Shown: positions 1-7,350, counted from the stretch's first letter. The stretch: DNA of 39,215 bases from an uncultured Clostridia bacterium (GCA_947168445.1 CAMVLW010000012.1:1-39215), one strand, 5' to 3'. Notes: generated by a model from the letters alone, not told the origin. Numbers and translations are program-made.

Positions 1-968
1 ACGTCACCGATGCCGAAGCCGGTGGTGGTGATGATCGACGAAACGTAGAAAAAGCCCTGATGGAAGGATTCGCCGGGGTCGTTGTGATAAAGCGGCATGA
101 TGTTAAAGCCGATAATCACCGTGGAAACCGCGATAAAGCCGAGGTAGAACCACAGTTCCTCCATCTTGAACGCCTGCTTGAACTTGCGCCCGATGATGAG
201 GATATACACGCTGAAATTGATGCCAAAGAGCATCATGAAAACCGCAATGACGGTTTGCAGATAGTGCGAATGATACGCCGCCATGTTGTCGTTGTGGATA
301 CCGAAGCCGCCGGTGCCCGCGGTGGAAAAGCTGGTGTTGATTGCATCAAACAGCGACATACCGCCGCAGAGCAGCAAAATCATTTCCATCAGCGTCAAGC
401 CGAAATAAATGCTGTAGAGCAGCGCGGCGTAGTTGCGCATTTTGGGAACCGCCTTGCCGATGATCGGGCCCGGGCTTTCCGCCTTCATCAAAAAAATGTT
501 CTGCTGACCGCCGAGCTTGGGAATAAGCGCGAGCAAAAAGACGATAACGCCCATGCCGCCCAGCCAAACCATGACGCTGCGCCACAAAAGCATGCCGTGA
601 CTGAGCGCCTCAACATTGGTGAGGATCGTGGCGCCGGTGGTGGTAAAGCCGGAAGCCGCTTCAAAAAAGGCGTCGTAATAACGCGGGATCTCACGGCTGA
701 GCCAGAACGGCAGCGCGCCCACAGCGGCAAGCAGCAGCCAGCTCAGACCCGTTGCGGCAAAGCCTGCCTTTTGGTACAGCACCATGTTTTTCGGCTTTTT
801 GACCTTGACAGCCAAAACGCCCAAAACGGCGCACCCTGCGCCTGTCAGCAAAAAGTAAAGTCCCTCGTGCTCGCGGTAGATCATCGAGGTGACGGTGCAA
901 AGCTGCATCGCGGCGCCCTCGACGATCAGCACCCAGCCGAGAATATAGACAATTAACCGTTTATTCAT
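1..968 (-). CDS. trkH: Trk/Ktr-type potassium uptake channel subunit TrkH (C-terminus beyond window)
   Basis: This is the membrane subunit of a Trk/Ktr K+ uptake system, which works with the cytosolic TrkA gating protein encoded just upstream. The 322 codons visible begin at an ATG that follows TGAGG, which overlaps the end of trkA. Several hydrophobic segments are visible, and three of the expected four selectivity-filter loops can be read: TTTGAT near residue 109, STAGTGGFG near 215 and TTTGFG near 314, the glycines of which line the K+ path in this family. The family is about 450-490 residues long, so about a third is missing beyond position 1. The gap to trkA is 9 nt, so trkA-trkH is one transcription unit with trkA first. 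Family assignment is firm; the cation (K+ versus Na+-coupled K+) cannot be settled here. Confidence 0.95.
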   Translation of the reverse strand, partial: MNKRLIVYILGWVLIVEGAAMQLCTVTSMIYREHEGLYFLLTGAGCAVLGVLAVKVKKPKNMVLYQKAGFAATGLSWLLLAAVGALPFWLSREIPRYYDAFFEAASGFTTTGATILTNVEALSHGMLLWRSVMVWLGGMGVIVFLLALIPKLGGQQNIFLMKAESPGPIIGKAVPKMRNYAALLYSIYFGLTLMEMILLLCGGMSLFDAINTSFSTAGTGGFGIHNDNMAAYHSHYLQTVIAVFMMLFGINFSVYILIIGRKFKQAFKMEELWFYLGFIAVSTVIIGFNIMPLYHNDPGESFHQGFFYVSSIITTTGFGIGD

Positions 969-977
969 TTCCAGTCC

Positions 978-2333
978 TCAGCGCTTCAAAATGTCGTCCA
1001 GGTCGCTCAAACCCTTACGCTTGGTGATGACAACCACCGAGTCGTCGGGCTGAATGGAATCACTGCCGTGCGGCAGAATGATTTTGCCGCCGCGCGAAAT
1101 GCAGATGACCTGCAAGTCGTCCTTTAATTCAAGCTGCGACAGCGGCGCCTTGGTGGTACGGGAGTTCTCTCTGACGCGGAATTCCAGCGCCTCAACCCTG
1201 TCCTCGCACAAGCGGTAAAGCGTTTCCACGTTGCTGCCGAGTGAATTCTGCATGGCGCGGATATAGCGCGCGATGTATTCACCGGTGAGGATCTTGGGGT
1301 TCATTACGCAGTCAAGTCCGAGGTTGGAAATGATCGTGTCAAAAGAGTCGTTGTTGATTTTGGTGATCACCTTCGCGCGTGAAACGCTTTTGATATAGAG
1401 GGAGATCAGAATGTTTTCCTCGTCATAATCCATCAGCGCCGCCACGCCGTCGGCATGCTCGATGCCCTCGCTGAGCAAAAGCTCCTGATCCATGCAGTCG
1501 CCCTGAATGATGATCGCGTCGTGAAGCTGTTCGGCAAGCACCGCACAGCGCCCTTGGTTGCGCTCGATGATTTTCACGTTCGCGCCCGCCTTCAGCAGCC
1601 GCTGCGCCAGATAGAACGACACCTTGCCGCCGCCGAGCAAAATCACGTCGCGGCTTTTGCCGATGTTGACGTTGGCTTTTTTGAAGAACTTCGCCGCGAT
1701 TTCGGGCTTTGCGACAACAGAAACCTTGTCGCCGCTCTGGATGACGGTTTCGCCGTTGGCGATATACACCTCGTCGCCGCGCTCAACGGTGCAGACGCGG
1801 ATTCTGCCGCGCAGGGTGTCGATTTGGCTGATTTTTTTGCCGTTCACCGGAGAATCCGCCGGAATACTGACCTTAATCAACTCCACGGCGCCCTTGGCAA
1901 AGCTGTCGATTTCCAGCGCGCCGGAAAAACGCAGCAGACGGCTGATTTCAATTGCCTCGGTCAGCTCAGGGTTAATCGCCATGGAAAGGCGCAGCTGATC
2001 CTTAACGCGGTGCAAATCGGCGGTGTACTCAGGGCTGCGCACACGCGCAATGGTGTGCGGAACGCCGATGGAGCGCGCCATCAGGCAGGTGTAAAGATTC
2101 ACCTCATCGCGGGCGGTGGCGGCAATTACCAAATCCGCGTCCTCCGCTCCCGCCTCAGACAGCGCCTCATAGGTGGCGCCGTTGCCCTCGACGCCCAGAA
2201 TGTCAAGGGTTTCGGACATGCGGGTCACCGCCGCGTGGTTGTTATCAACCGCAGTGATTTCATGCCCCTCGGTGTTCAGCTCGCGGGCAATGGAGGTTCC
2301 GACCTTGCCGCAGCCAACAATTACAATTTTCAT
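978..2333 (-). CDS. trkA: TrkA: NAD-binding regulatory subunit of K+ uptake, two RCK domains
   Basis: This is the peripheral gating subunit for TrkH, 451 residues. It has two tandem RCK units, each with an N-terminal Rossmann fold: the first opens with IVGCGKVG at residues 4-11 and the second with a related LLGGGKVS near residue 232. Each is followed by a C-terminal TrkA_C-like lobe. The duplicated form is typical of TrkA rather than the single-unit KtrA/KtrC. An in-frame extension to 2480 exists, but the chosen ATG at 2333 has GGGAGA 6 nt upstream and starts exactly at the Rossmann strand, so the extension is leader RNA. The 5' leader carries a perfect hairpin and a good promoter (separate entries). 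Ligands in the family are NAD(H), ATP/ADP or c-di-AMP; which applies here is not visible. Confidence 0.96.
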   Translation of the reverse strand: MKIVIVGCGKVGTSIARELNTEGHEITAVDNNHAAVTRMSETLDILGVEGNGATYEALSEAGAEDADLVIAATARDEVNLYTCLMARSIGVPHTIARVRSPEYTADLHRVKDQLRLSMAINPELTEAIEISRLLRFSGALEIDSFAKGAVELIKVSIPADSPVNGKKISQIDTLRGRIRVCTVERGDEVYIANGETVIQSGDKVSVVAKPEIAAKFFKKANVNIGKSRDVILLGGGKVSFYLAQRLLKAGANVKIIERNQGRCAVLAEQLHDAIIIQGDCMDQELLLSEGIEHADGVAALMDYDEENILISLYIKSVSRAKVITKINNDSFDTIISNLGLDCVMNPKILTGEYIARYIRAMQNSLGSNVETLYRLCEDRVEALEFRVRENSRTTKAPLSQLELKDDLQVICISRGGKIILPHGSDSIQPDDSVVVITKRKGLSDLDDILKR

Positions 2334-2360
2334 ATTGTTCTCCCAATCAACAAAGATATA

Positions 2361-2385
2361 CGGGAGATTGTAACAAAATCTCCCG
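2361..2385 (-). promoter_or_regulatory. Leader hairpin of trkA, possible ribosome-site switch
   Basis: A perfect 9-bp stem (CGGGAGATT / AATCTCCCG) with a 7-nt loop lies in the trkA 5' leader. Its 3' arm contains TCTCCC, which is also complementary to the trkA ribosome site GGGAGA at about 2339-2344. The arm can therefore pair either with its 5' partner or with the ribosome site. The pairing is seen in the sequence; a regulatory role is inference. It is far too short to be the c-di-AMP ydaO riboswitch. Confidence 0.5.
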
Positions 2386-2417
2386 CAAAATAAATATTGA
2401 AATACTTCATTTCTCAA

Positions 2418-2446
2418 ATAATACACCAAATGCCCATAAAAATCAA
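2418..2446 (-). promoter_or_regulatory. Sigma-A promoter of trkA-trkH
   Basis: On the minus strand TTGATT (2446-2441), a 17-nt spacer and TATTAT (2423-2418). The start would fall near 2411, giving a leader of about 80 nt that includes the hairpin at 2361-2385. Confidence 0.7.
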
Positions 2447-2488
2447 TACGCACACCGAAAAAAGTTTGTGATTCGCACAAATTGGGTA

Positions 2489-2517
2489 TTTTAAAACACC
2501 TGCTTGTATGCTATAAT
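2489..2517 (+). promoter_or_regulatory. Extended -10 promoter of the ArsC-like/dCMP deaminase pair
   Basis: TATAAT at 2512-2517 is preceded by TGC, forming an extended -10 element, which would compensate for a weak -35 (TTTTAA, 2489-2494, 17-nt spacer). It is 34 nt from the start codon at 2551 and divergent from the trkA promoter. Confidence 0.65.
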
Positions 2518-2550
2518 TTAGATACCGAAAAGAAACGGAGGGATTGGCAC

Positions 2551-2901
2551 ATGCTGTTTTTGGAATATCCGCCCTGCTCCACCTGCCGCAAGGCGAAAAA
2601 GTGGCTGGACGAACACGGCGCGTCTTACACAGACAGGCACATTAAAAATGAAAACCCGACCCTTGAGGAATTGAGGGCGTGGCACAAGGCAAGCGGGCTG
2701 CCGCTGAAAAAATTCTTTAACACAAGCGGTCAGCTTTACAAATCCCTTGAACTGAAAAACAAGCTCCCCGCAATGAGCGAGGAGGAGCAGCTTGCACTGC
2801 TCGCGGGCGACGGTATGCTGGTAAAGCGTCCGCTGCTGATTGGCGAAGGCTTTGTGCTGGTCGGCTTTAAGCCCGAGCAGTGGGCGGAGCAATTATTGTG
2901 A
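2551..2901 (+). CDS. ArsC/Spx-family thioredoxin-fold protein
   Basis: A 116-residue protein of the ArsC/Spx/YffB thioredoxin-fold family. It starts LFLEYPPCSTCRKAK, so a CxxC redox motif lies at C9 and C12 at the head of the first helix, and ends with KRPLLIGEG and VGFKPEQW, the family signature of a cis-proline-type RPLL segment and the tail motif. In the family this fold either reduces arsenate with glutaredoxin or, in Spx/MgsR, binds RNA polymerase; the protein here lacks any arsenic-resistance neighbour, so arsenate reduction is unlikely to be its main job. ATG 2551 follows CGGAGGGA and removes 23 implausible upstream residues. The gap of 13 nt to the deaminase gene, filled by AAGGAGG, suggests cotranscription. 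Exact function unknown. Confidence 0.9.
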   Translation: MLFLEYPPCSTCRKAKKWLDEHGASYTDRHIKNENPTLEELRAWHKASGLPLKKFFNTSGQLYKSLELKNKLPAMSEEEQLALLAGDGMLVKRPLLIGEGFVLVGFKPEQWAEQLL

Positions 2902-2914
2902 CAAGGAGGCAGCT

Positions 2915-3394
2915 ATGAAACGGAAGGATTACATCTCCTGGGACGAATACTTTATGGGCGTTTCGCTGTTGGCGGCAAAGCGCAGCAAGGATCCCAACAC
3001 GCAGGTTGGGGCGTGCATTGTCGATCAAAACAACATCATTCTCTCCACCGGCTACAACGGCTTTCCCTACGGCTGCTCGGACGATATTTACCCCTGGGCG
3101 CGCGAGGGCAAGGACACCAAATACAATTATGTTGTGCACGCCGAACTCAACGCGATTCTCAACGCCCACGGCAAGGATTTGAAGGGCGCGAGGCTGTATG
3201 TCGATTTGTTCCCCTGCAACGAGTGCGCGAAGGCGATTATCCAATCCGGCATTGCGGAGGTGGTGTATCTCTATGACAAATACGCCGATTCCGACGCGAC
3301 GGTTGCCTCGAAAAAAATGCTGACCTCGGCAGGCGTGAAGCTTACGCAGTTCTCCACTGACAAGGACAGCATTACGTTGGATTTTTCAAAGTGA
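2915..3394 (+). CDS. dCMP deaminase, ComEB-like
   Basis: A zinc-dependent deoxycytidylate deaminase of 159 residues, converting dCMP to dUMP, the thymidylate precursor. The zinc site is clear: HAELNAIL supplies the His ligand and the catalytic Glu, and PCNECAK supplies the two Cys ligands. The opening DYISWDEYFMGV and SKDPNTQVGACIV are typical of ComEB/dCMP deaminases. ATG 2915 is preceded by a near-perfect AAGGAGG, 6 nt away. The 3' end overlaps the convergent HD hydrolase gene by 9 nt with no terminator between them. In many Firmicutes this gene lies with late competence genes; here the partner is an HD nucleotidase-like gene, which fits nucleotide-pool control. Confidence 0.95.
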   Translation: MKRKDYISWDEYFMGVSLLAAKRSKDPNTQVGACIVDQNNIILSTGYNGFPYGCSDDIYPWAREGKDTKYNYVVHAELNAILNAHGKDLKGARLYVDLFPCNECAKAIIQSGIAEVVYLYDKYADSDATVASKKMLTSAGVKLTQFSTDKDSITLDFSK

Positions 3395-3994
3395 TTCCAC
3401 GTCGCCGAGGATTCTTCCCTTTTCCACATTCGGCTTGATGAAATGTTGATAAGAATACTCCCACAGCGCCGCCGAGCCATCGGCGGTGTTTTTGTTGCGG
3501 GTTAAAATCTGGCTGAGCCTTACCCGATGATTCACCCACTCCACGCCGTCGGTCGCGCTGTTGAGCATGGCGGGCTGCACGTTGTCGAGCGTGCGCGCAA
3601 ACCGCGCTTCGGGCGTTTTGCCCTCCTCAAACTCATCCCACAGGGCGCGCAGCTTTTTGGCTTGGTCGGGCGGCAATAAATTGTAAAGCCTGCCGGCGGC
3701 TTTTAACTCGCGCTCGCGCTGGGTGGACAAAGCGCTTTTATCGTAGGCGTAGGTGTCGCCCGCGTCGATTTCCACAATGTCGTGAATCAGAATCATTGAA
3801 ACCGTTCGCAGCACGTCGATTTTTTCGTTGGCGTATTCGCTGAGCAAAATGCACATCAGCGCCATGTGCCATGCGTGGTCGGCGTCGTTTTCGCGGTCAA
3901 CGCCGTTGGACAGCCGCGTTTGGCGGTAAATCGACTTTTCCTTGTCGGCTTCGAGAATAAAATCAAACTGCTGTTCCAGCCGTGATTTTTCCAT
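3386..3994 (-). CDS. HD-domain hydrolase, YfbR/5'-deoxynucleotidase-like
   Basis: A 202-residue HD-superfamily metal phosphohydrolase. The conserved histidines are visible in DHAWHMALM (about residues 36-44) and in IHDIVEIDAGDTYAYD (about 68-83), the arrangement of the HD_3 group that includes E. coli YfbR, which dephosphorylates deoxynucleoside 5'-monophosphates. Substrate is inferred from the family and from the neighbouring dCMP deaminase. The start at 3994 follows TGAGGTG; a longer in-frame ORF reaches 4141 but runs through a promoter and terminator. The last 9 nt overlap the end of the deaminase gene in the opposite direction. Confidence 0.88.
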   Translation of the reverse strand: MEKSRLEQQFDFILEADKEKSIYRQTRLSNGVDRENDADHAWHMALMCILLSEYANEKIDVLRTVSMILIHDIVEIDAGDTYAYDKSALSTQRERELKAAGRLYNLLPPDQAKKLRALWDEFEEGKTPEARFARTLDNVQPAMLNSATDGVEWVNHRVRLSQILTRNKNTADGSAALWEYSYQHFIKPNVEKGRILGDVESL

Positions 3995-4012
3995 ATGCTT
4001 CACCTCATACAC

Positions 4013-4041
4013 AGTGTAACAGATACCGAAAGGTTTTTCAA
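4013..4041 (-). promoter_or_regulatory. Promoter of the HD hydrolase gene
   Basis: On the minus strand TTGAAA (4041-4036), 17-nt spacer, TACACT (4018-4013), 19 nt ahead of the start codon. It lies just downstream of the terminator of the preceding gene. Confidence 0.65.
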
Positions 4042-4054
4042 TACAACAGCTTAG

Positions 4055-4086
4055 AAAAAACACCCTGCCATCACTGACAGGGTGTT
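4055..4086 (-). terminator. Intrinsic terminator of the NlpC/P60 gene
   Basis: A 9-bp stem AACACCCTG/CAGGGTGTT with a 10-nt loop is followed on the minus strand by a run of T (complement of 4055-4060). It ends the transcript from 5884 and insulates the HD gene. Confidence 0.85.
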
Positions 4087-4113
4087 GATTTATTTCAGAT
4101 ACCCGCTCTTTCT

Positions 4114-4186
4114 GACTGCGCCGTTCAGCCGGCTTTTCCATGTAACCGACTTTTCAAAAGGCGCGCCGGGTGCAGCGTCACGCTGC
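4114..4186 (-). repeat. Composite 3'-end repeat, copy 1 (palindrome plus module A)
   Basis: Read on the minus strand, this starts 3 nt after the stop codon of the NlpC/P60 gene with the palindrome GCAGCGTGACGCTGC (4186-4172), then module A: GGCGCGCCTTTTGAAAAG, an internal hairpin built on AGTCGG/CCGGCT, and a closing GGCGCAGTC. Module A is repeated at 39069-39119 with few changes and in diverged form at 13481-13535 and 35075-35126. The terminator follows directly. Confidence 0.75.
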
Positions 4187-4189
4187 TGC

Positions 4190-5884
4190 TTACCAACGGG
4201 TGTTAAGCTTTGCGCGGGTGGACATCTTCTTCTGCTTGCGGGTGCCGTTCTGCTTCTTGGTGACAATCAGCATGACAACGGCAACGATACCGAGAATGGC
4301 AGCTACCAGAATCAGCCAGAGCCAGATGTTTGCGGATCTCTTGACGTCTGCGGTGTTGGCGGTGGGAACGATGTTGGAGGACTTTTCAAGTGCCTTCGCG
4401 GTAACCTCGTTCGCCTTTGCAACAGAATTGGAAGCTGTTGCCGCATACTCGCTGCTCTTAACCGCGGGAGCGGTGGAAGCGATGGACTGTACGGGCGTCA
4501 TGGACTCAACAATCGGGTCAGCCGCAGGCTCTGCAACCTCTTCAACCGCCGCTGCTTCTTCAACAACGGGTTCCTCGGGTGCCGCTTCCTCAGCGGGCAC
4601 TTCCTCAGCGGGCGCTTCCTCTGCAACTGCGCCGACAGCGGGAATTTCGCTGACAACCGCGTCGTCGCTGAACAGAAGCATGTAGGTGGTGGTGTCGAGC
4701 AGTCCGGTGGATTCCAGACCGTTCGCCATCTGGAAGTTGGCGATTGCCTCGGTGGTGAAGTCGCCGTAAAGACCGGTGGGCTCTAAGCCGAAGTAGCCAA
4801 GTTCAACCAGCTTTGCCTGAACGGTGGCAACCTCGTCGCTGAAGGTGCCTGTTTCGATAACGATGATGTCGAGGTTTTCTTCCTCGGCAGCGGTGGTTTC
4901 CTCAGCGGGAGCCTCGGTTGCGGGCTGCTCTGCGGGCTGCTCCGCGGGCTCCTCTGTCTTTTCCTCCTCAACAGGAGCGGGTGCTTCTGTCTTGGCTGCG
5001 GGAGCGTTATCGGAATAGAGCACCTCGCGGTCAGAACCGGCGATACCGTCTACGGTTAAACCGGCTGCTGCCTGGAAAGCTCTAAAGGCTGCGTCTGTTT
5101 TGTCTCCAAAGATACCGTCGATTGCGCCGTCGTAGTAACCAAGCTCAGCCAGACGTTCTTGGATTTTAATAACTTCGTCGTCGTTTGAACCTTTACTCCA
5201 GCTTGTGGGCTTGCTGGTTGTGCCGGAGCTTTTGCTTGAGCCTTGCCCTAGATCGGAACTTGAGCTGCTCGAACTGCTTGTGCTCGTGGGCGTTGTGCCG
5301 GAATGACCCTTGGAGTCAAAGTAGTAAGTTGTGCCGTCAATGGTTCTGGAAGTGTTGACGACATATTCGCCGTTTTCATAGTAATAGTAGTTGCCGTTGA
5401 AGTTTTCCCAGCCGTTTTCGGGATAGGAAACAGCGGTCAGCTTGAACCAGCAATCCCAGTTGTTGTAACCGTTCTCGCCGATTTGCTGATAGCAAACGCC
5501 GTAGTCGCTGCCTCTCGCGTCAACCTCCATGCCGTCCTCGATATAAACGCCGACATGGTTGGGTCGGGAAAGTCCGAGACCGTGTACTCTGGGAATACCG
5601 TCGCTGACGTAGCCCCAATCTCTGCCGTTTGCAATTGCGTCGTCACGCATGTTGAGTCTGTCGCCGCCGCAATACGACCAAATCAAACCGGAGCAGTCAA
5701 CCGCACCGGGCTCTGTGCCGCCCCATACGTAACTCCATCCTTCGTAATAGGCATTGAGCGCGTACTCCGCAAGACCGGCGCCTGTACCCGACGCACCGAC
5801 GGAGATACTGCCGCCGACAACGCCGACGCTCGCAACGGTAACCGCGCTGAGCGCAACTGCGACGACTTTTTTAAACTTGTTCAT
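4190..5884 (-). CDS. Secreted NlpC/P60 cell-wall hydrolase with two peptidoglycan-binding domains and C-terminal anchor
   Basis: A 564-residue exported wall enzyme. Order: signal peptide (1-31); NlpC/P60 cysteine peptidase (about 36-150) with catalytic Cys in AVDCSG (C64) and His in RPNHVG (H110); an aromatic stretch at 160-195 resembling a single choline/glucan-binding repeat; Ser-rich linker; PG_binding_1 domain (about 234-291); Glu/Pro/Ala linker; second PG_binding_1 domain (about 348-406); another E/P/A-rich linker; a membrane helix at about 519-542; and a basic tail. NlpC/P60 enzymes cut gamma-D-Glu to diamino acid links in stem peptides. The third catalytic polar residue is not obvious. 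Two in-frame ATGs lie 6 nt apart; 5884 sits 8 nt after GGAGG, whereas 5890 is too close. It has a consensus promoter, and a terminator follows. Confidence 0.93.
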   Translation of the reverse strand: MNKFKKVVAVALSAVTVASVGVVGGSISVGASGTGAGLAEYALNAYYEGWSYVWGGTEPGAVDCSGLIWSYCGGDRLNMRDDAIANGRDWGYVSDGIPRVHGLGLSRPNHVGVYIEDGMEVDARGSDYGVCYQQIGENGYNNWDCWFKLTAVSYPENGWENFNGNYYYYENGEYVVNTSRTIDGTTYYFDSKGHSGTTPTSTSSSSSSSSDLGQGSSKSSGTTSKPTSWSKGSNDDEVIKIQERLAELGYYDGAIDGIFGDKTDAAFRAFQAAAGLTVDGIAGSDREVLYSDNAPAAKTEAPAPVEEEKTEEPAEQPAEQPATEAPAEETTAAEEENLDIIVIETGTFSDEVATVQAKLVELGYFGLEPTGLYGDFTTEAIANFQMANGLESTGLLDTTTYMLLFSDDAVVSEIPAVGAVAEEAPAEEVPAEEAAPEEPVVEEAAAVEEVAEPAADPIVESMTPVQSIASTAPAVKSSEYAATASNSVAKANEVTAKALEKSSNIVPTANTADVKRSANIWLWLILVAAILGIVAVVMLIVTKKQNGTRKQKKMSTRAKLNTRW

Positions 5885-5971
5885 TGTCATTACCTCCAAT
5901 TTCCAACAAGTGTGATGTATTTTGTAACCGAATATTACAATCAAAAGTAACTTGTTAACAATTTTGTAATA

Positions 5972-6000
5972 ATTATACCGCGACTTCTTAAAAATGTCAA
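5972..6000 (-). promoter_or_regulatory. Consensus sigma-A promoter of the NlpC/P60 gene
   Basis: Perfect TTGACA (6000-5995) and TATAAT (5977-5972) with a 17-nt spacer on the minus strand. Leader of about 80 nt to the start codon, with TGTTAA and TGTAAT motifs just downstream that loosely recall WalR half-sites but with wrong spacing. Confidence 0.88.
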
Positions 6001-6077
6001 CCCCTATTGACATATTTTTTTGCTTATTGGAAATTTCCGTGATTTTGTTCAACTATTATTTCCCGACAGGAATTAAT

Positions 6078-6107
6078 TTGACAGAAATGATTACAATTTT
6101 GTAAAAT
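6078..6107 (+). promoter_or_regulatory. Promoter-like sequence without an adjacent gene
   Basis: TTGACA (6078-6083), 18-nt spacer, TAAAAT (6102-6107). The spacer contains TTACAATTTTG, part of an inverted repeat that could be an operator. Confidence 0.45.
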
Positions 6108-6137
6108 TCCGGTTACTTTTTCCTTTTCTTCCTTTTT

Positions 6138-6166
6138 TTGACAGGATTTTCGTATACCATTATATA
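6138..6166 (+). promoter_or_regulatory. Strong promoter-like sequence ahead of an inverted repeat
   Basis: TTGACA (6138-6143), 17-nt spacer, TATATA (6161-6166). A transcript would begin near 6173, at the left arm of the inverted repeat 6171-6232, which is followed by TTTT. This would be consistent with a short structured RNA, but none is proven. Confidence 0.5.
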
Positions 6167-6170
6167 GTGA

Positions 6171-6232
6171 TTAGCGGCGAGTGGTAAGTGGTGAGTTAGA
6201 GAGTTGACTTTCAACGCTAAGCTCGCCACTAA
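6171..6232 (+). repeat. Heptamer-derived inverted repeat
   Basis: Arms TTAGCGGCGAG (6171-6181) and CTCGCCACTAA (6222-6232) pair with one mismatch; inside is GTTGA-CTT-TCAAC. The left part contains the units AGTGGTA and AGTGGTG, the same 7-bp family as the arrays at 13270 and 17646. Confidence 0.6.
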
Positions 6233-6256
6233 TTTTAAAAAACTGTAAAATACGGA

Positions 6257-6285
6257 TTGCAAGTGTGCAAATTTTATAGTATAAT
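6257..6285 (+). promoter_or_regulatory. Promoter-like sequence upstream of the LRR lipoprotein gene
   Basis: TTGCAA (6257-6262), 17-nt spacer, TATAAT (6280-6285). It would give a leader of about 215 nt for the gene at 6508, containing the perfect stem TTTGCAG/CTGCAAA near 6343-6357. Confidence 0.55.
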
Positions 6286-6427
6286 AAGATTAATTATCGG
6301 TTTGTTTTACCAAAAGGGCGCTGCTTGTGCCCGTTTGTCATGTTTGCAGGCTGCAAAACCACCAAACCAAAACCATGAAAAGATAAAATACCGGATAACG
6401 CGACCGACTTCTTTTGCCAAACAAACA

Positions 6428-6456
6428 TTGACAAATTTTTAACAATCAGGTAAAAT
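6428..6456 (+). promoter_or_regulatory. Sigma-A promoter of the LRR lipoprotein gene
   Basis: TTGACA (6428-6433), 17-nt spacer, TAAAAT (6451-6456), about 45 nt of leader before ATG 6508. Confidence 0.8.
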
Positions 6457-6507
6457 AGTACCGTCGGAGGTTCGTCGCGGTTATCAAACAGAAAGGAATT
6501 CCAAAAC

Positions 6508-7257
6508 ATGAAGAAAATTGTTACTGCAATTCTCGCTCTGGCGCTTTGCGCGAGTGTGGCTGTCGCCACCGCAGGCTGCGGCTGTGAAAAGGACAAAAAG
6601 ACCGCGAAGAGCACCACCTCCACCTCCAACGGACAGGGCTATAAAATCGAACCCACCAACCCCGACTTCGAGGAAGGCGAATTCGGCTTCTACCGCCTCA
6701 ACGACAAGGAGGTCAAGGTTACGGTTTACAACGGAACCGCCAAAAATGTTGAGGTTCCCAAAACCGTCAACGGCGCGAACGTGACCGTTATCGGCGCGAA
6801 CCTGTTCCAGGGCAAGGATGTTGAGAGCGTCAAGATTCCCGAAACCGTCACCGAAATTCAAAAGCACGCCTTCTCCTCCTGCCAGAACCTCACCTCCGTC
6901 AACCTGCCCAAGGGCTTGAAGGTAATCGGTGAAAACGCGTTCTGGAACTGCAAGAAGCTCACCAAAATCGAACTGCCCGCAACCTTAAAGAAGGTGGAAT
7001 GGTACGCATTCTCCGCAACAGGTATTTCCTCCGTCACCATTCCGGAAAGCGACACCTTTGTGACCCTCAACGAGCGCGTGTTCTTCCAGTGCTCAAATCT
7101 GAAAGAGGTCACCCTGCCGCTTACCATCACCAAAATCGCCGACGATACCTTTGCCGAGTGCGCGGCTGATTTTAAAATCAAGGCATACACCGGCTCCTAC
7201 GGCGTTTCCTACGCGCAAAGCCACAATATCGCGCTTGAGGAGCTTCCGAGAAAGTAA
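6508..7257 (+). CDS. Lipoprotein with BspA-type leucine-rich repeats (LRR_5)
   Basis: A 249-residue predicted surface lipoprotein. A short signal peptide ends in ATAGC, with Cys24 the likely lipidated residue; the -3 position is Thr, so the lipobox is imperfect. A polar linker rich in Lys, Thr and Ser follows. From about residue 110 come repeats of about 23 residues with the LRR_5/BspA pattern (for example VKIPETVTEIQKHAFSSC, VNLPKGLKVIGENAFWNC and VTIPESD), ending in KAYTGSYGVSYAQSHNI, the usual cap in this family. BspA-like proteins in gut and oral bacteria bind host or bacterial surfaces; no specific ligand can be inferred. ATG follows AGAAAGGA. The gene appears to be monocistronic, although no terminator is evident before adhE. 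Confidence 0.9.
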   Translation: MKKIVTAILALALCASVAVATAGCGCEKDKKTAKSTTSTSNGQGYKIEPTNPDFEEGEFGFYRLNDKEVKVTVYNGTAKNVEVPKTVNGANVTVIGANLFQGKDVESVKIPETVTEIQKHAFSSCQNLTSVNLPKGLKVIGENAFWNCKKLTKIELPATLKKVEWYAFSATGISSVTIPESDTFVTLNERVFFQCSNLKEVTLPLTITKIADDTFAECAADFKIKAYTGSYGVSYAQSHNIALEELPRK

Positions 7258-7350
7258 GCGGCACAACTGCTTTCTTTCAAAAATCAACAAAACAACTAAT
7301 CCGGCTTGTCCGGTTAAAGTCTGTAGACCAACACAAAAGAGGTAGATTTT

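Larger units (their letters stand above)
5885..6507. other. 623-bp non-coding interval with stacked promoters
   Basis: No credible gene is seen. It holds the minus-strand promoter of the NlpC/P60 gene, four plus-strand promoter-like sequences (6078, 6138, 6257, 6428), a heptamer-derived inverted repeat (6171-6232), the palindrome GGAAATTTCC near 6031, and several TTACAA/TTGTAA motifs, including TTACAATTTTGTAA near 6091. A 61-codon ORF from a TTG at 6257 overlaps a promoter and has no ribosome site, so it was not called. Confidence 0.6.

Noticed and set aside
60..956. 298-codon open frame on the plus strand
   Set aside because: It is antisense to trkH, whose frame shows clear filter loops; the plus-frame protein is His/Arg/Gln-rich with no recognisable fold, typical of a shadow frame in GC-rich DNA.
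2551..2901. Arsenate reductase in an ars operon
   Set aside because: Has the ArsC/Spx fold, but there is no arsR, arsB or acr3 nearby; left as family-level assignment.
5953..5970. WalR binding site ahead of the NlpC/P60 gene
   Set aside because: TGTTAA and TGTAAT are present but separated by 6 nt rather than the 5 nt of the known direct-repeat consensus, and no walRK genes are in the window.
6257..6442. 61-codon frame in the long intergenic region
   Set aside because: Begins with TTG inside a promoter -35 box, has no ribosome site and no similarity that I recognise.
7258..7350. Rex operator or riboswitch ahead of adhE
   Set aside because: No TTGTGA...TCACAA-type site and no convincing conserved structure could be seen in the 93 nt.
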